A DNA stretch of 64,000 nucleotides. Source: CAWKDC01 sp964383495. Its GTDB lineage: Bacteria; Pseudomonadota; Gammaproteobacteria; JABCZS01. The notes beneath the pieces are model-generated. The model was not told the origin of the DNA and made no database searches. It saw only the letters and a list, made by a program, of their open reading frames with translations. The translations under genes and the position numbers were made by a program. Numbering within the stretch: the first letter of the stretch is position 1; the number at the start of each line of letters is the position of its first letter. The stretch spans positions 3,176 to 67,175 of the forward strand of contig CAYLHG010000007.1 of assembly GCA_964383495.1 (NCBI GenBank). Direction: 5' to 3'. This document shows, in pieces, positions 62,982 to 64,000 of the stretch.

Positions 62982-63995
62982 ATGCTGAAACACACACTTG
63001 CACTTGTTGCCACGCTTTCCTGCACACTCACCCCCATGTTGGCTGACGCATGCAGTGTAGCATTTTGGAACGATAACCCCCAAGCAAAAGTGGTAGCACG
63101 CTCAGTCGATCTTTACATGTCTGATATGCCACAAATGTTTGTGCAACCTGCAGGCATTGCGCGCGATGGTGGTGCTGGAAAAAATTCTATCAAATGGACC
63201 TCACAATATGGCAGCGTAATCATGACAGCATTTCACACGAATGCAGTCACTGATGGCATGAATGAACACGGCCTTGCAGCACACCTTTTATATTTAGAAA
63301 ATACAGAATATGAAAAAGAAGATGGAAAAAAACCCACATTATCTAACCTCATGTGGTCACAATACATTCTTGATAATTTTAAAACGGTGAATGAAGCAGT
63401 GAAATCTATCGAACAATATCAAATATTATCTGCTAAAGCAGGCGGAAGAGAATGGCCTATTCATCTCGCCATTGAAGACGCATCGGGCGATTCCGCAATC
63501 GTTGAATTTATCAACGGAAAAGCAAAAATACATCATGGCAAACAATATAGCGTTATGACAAATGAACCTGCTTACGATATTCAATTAGAAAATTTGAAAA
63601 AATATAAATTGTTCGGCGGAACATTATCTATGCCGGGTGATGTTGACCCTCTCAGCCGTTTTGTTCGCATTGCATCTTATCTCAAAACACTGCCAAAACC
63701 TAATGACTATATTGAAGCTGTTGCTGGCGCCCTATCTGTCATGCGTACCGCTATGGTACCATTTGGGGCAGAAGATACTTCTGGTAGCGAAGCAACTGAT
63801 TCATGGCCAACACGATGGGTTTCTTTGGCAGATTTAACAAATAAAATTTATTATTTCAGCTCAACAAGCGCACCCAATGTTGTGTGGGTTGATTTTAAAA
63901 ATGTTGATTTTAAAACCAACGCCCCAATCAAAATGGTTGACCCCACCGATATTCATTTCGTAGGGGAAATTTCAGCGCATTTGAAAGCACAATAG
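62982..63995 (+). CDS. Choloylglycine hydrolase-like amide hydrolase
   Basis: A 337-residue Ntn-hydrolase of the linear amide C-N hydrolase (penicillin V acylase/bile salt hydrolase) family. A signal peptide (cut after ADA) leaves C24 as the N-terminal nucleophile, followed by VARSVDLY with the arginine and aspartate of the active site, and NEHGLAAHLLYL. The mature enzyme would be periplasmic. GGAG precedes the ATG. Bile-salt, N-acyl-homoserine-lactone or penicillin V activity cannot be told apart by sequence. A tRNA gene lies upstream on the other strand. Confidence 0.88.
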   Translation: MLKHTLALVATLSCTLTPMLADACSVAFWNDNPQAKVVARSVDLYMSDMPQMFVQPAGIARDGGAGKNSIKWTSQYGSVIMTAFHTNAVTDGMNEHGLAAHLLYLENTEYEKEDGKKPTLSNLMWSQYILDNFKTVNEAVKSIEQYQILSAKAGGREWPIHLAIEDASGDSAIVEFINGKAKIHHGKQYSVMTNEPAYDIQLENLKKYKLFGGTLSMPGDVDPLSRFVRIASYLKTLPKPNDYIEAVAGALSVMRTAMVPFGAEDTSGSEATDSWPTRWVSLADLTNKIYYFSSTSAPNVVWVDFKNVDFKTNAPIKMVDPTDIHFVGEISAHLKAQ

Positions 63996-64000
63996 CACTT

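Overview
The window reads as the chromosome of an AT-rich Gram-negative gammaproteobacterium. The evidence is an lptD-surA pair beside amgK-murU and djlA, a hemC-hemD-hemX-hemY cluster, heme A and cytochrome oxidase assembly genes, rpiA, rpe, TsaC and several outer-membrane barrels. A Legionellales-like, host-associated lineage is my best guess. It rests on gene content (ankyrin protein, PP2C-like and deaminase-like proteins, AT bias, gene remnants) and not on a marker-gene comparison.

Layout. 1-6090: tightly packed operon with a DprE1/DprE2-type epimerase pair, a multi-pass membrane protein, an epimerase, an FAD oxidoreductase and GtrA, suggesting polyprenyl-linked sugar supply (arabinose-like). 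6223-9579: accessory genes, including a PP2C-like phosphatase whose motifs are in circularly permuted order. 9661-17482: PAP2 phosphatase, dTDP-rhamnose genes rmlBACD and two large glycosyltransferases. 17511-19316: a 601-residue protein with a deaminase-like zinc motif. 19460-23191: thioredoxin-like protein, glyoxalase II, a decayed DUF4143 ATPase, LysE exporter and a GLUG-repeat secreted protein. 23262-30332: surA, lptD, amgK, murU, djlA, rpe. 30321-34139: membrane protein, LysR regulator and a HipBA-like toxin-antitoxin pair with a dyad operator. 34301-39276: an arn-like set (ArnE/F, ArnB, ArnC, dehydrogenase-only ArnA) ending in an alkaline phosphatase. 39277-43338: PIN-toxin remnant, then hemY, hemX, hemD, hemC. 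43448-48580: small protein, TPR-methyltransferase, DUF4143 ATPase, tsaC, icd. 48626-53468: TerC, SCO1, CtaB, CtaA, SURF1 and small membrane proteins of cytochrome oxidase assembly. 53479-56450: rpiA, ferredoxin-like protein, D-Ala-D-Ala dipeptidase, acid phosphatase. 56635-61852: two copies of a module made of an outer-membrane barrel plus a secreted protein, with an ankyrin gene between. 61912-64000: DUF1016 remnant, a CAU tRNA and an Ntn hydrolase.

Much of the window serves the cell surface: LPS transport, rhamnose and aminoarabinose precursors, glycosyl transfer, barrels and secreted proteins. The most unusual items are the circularly permuted PP2C (6223-7449), the deaminase-like protein (17511-19316), the duplicated barrel/secreted modules and an 8-bp tandem repeat inside one barrel signal peptide that could allow phase variation. 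All family calls come from reading motifs; no database search was run.
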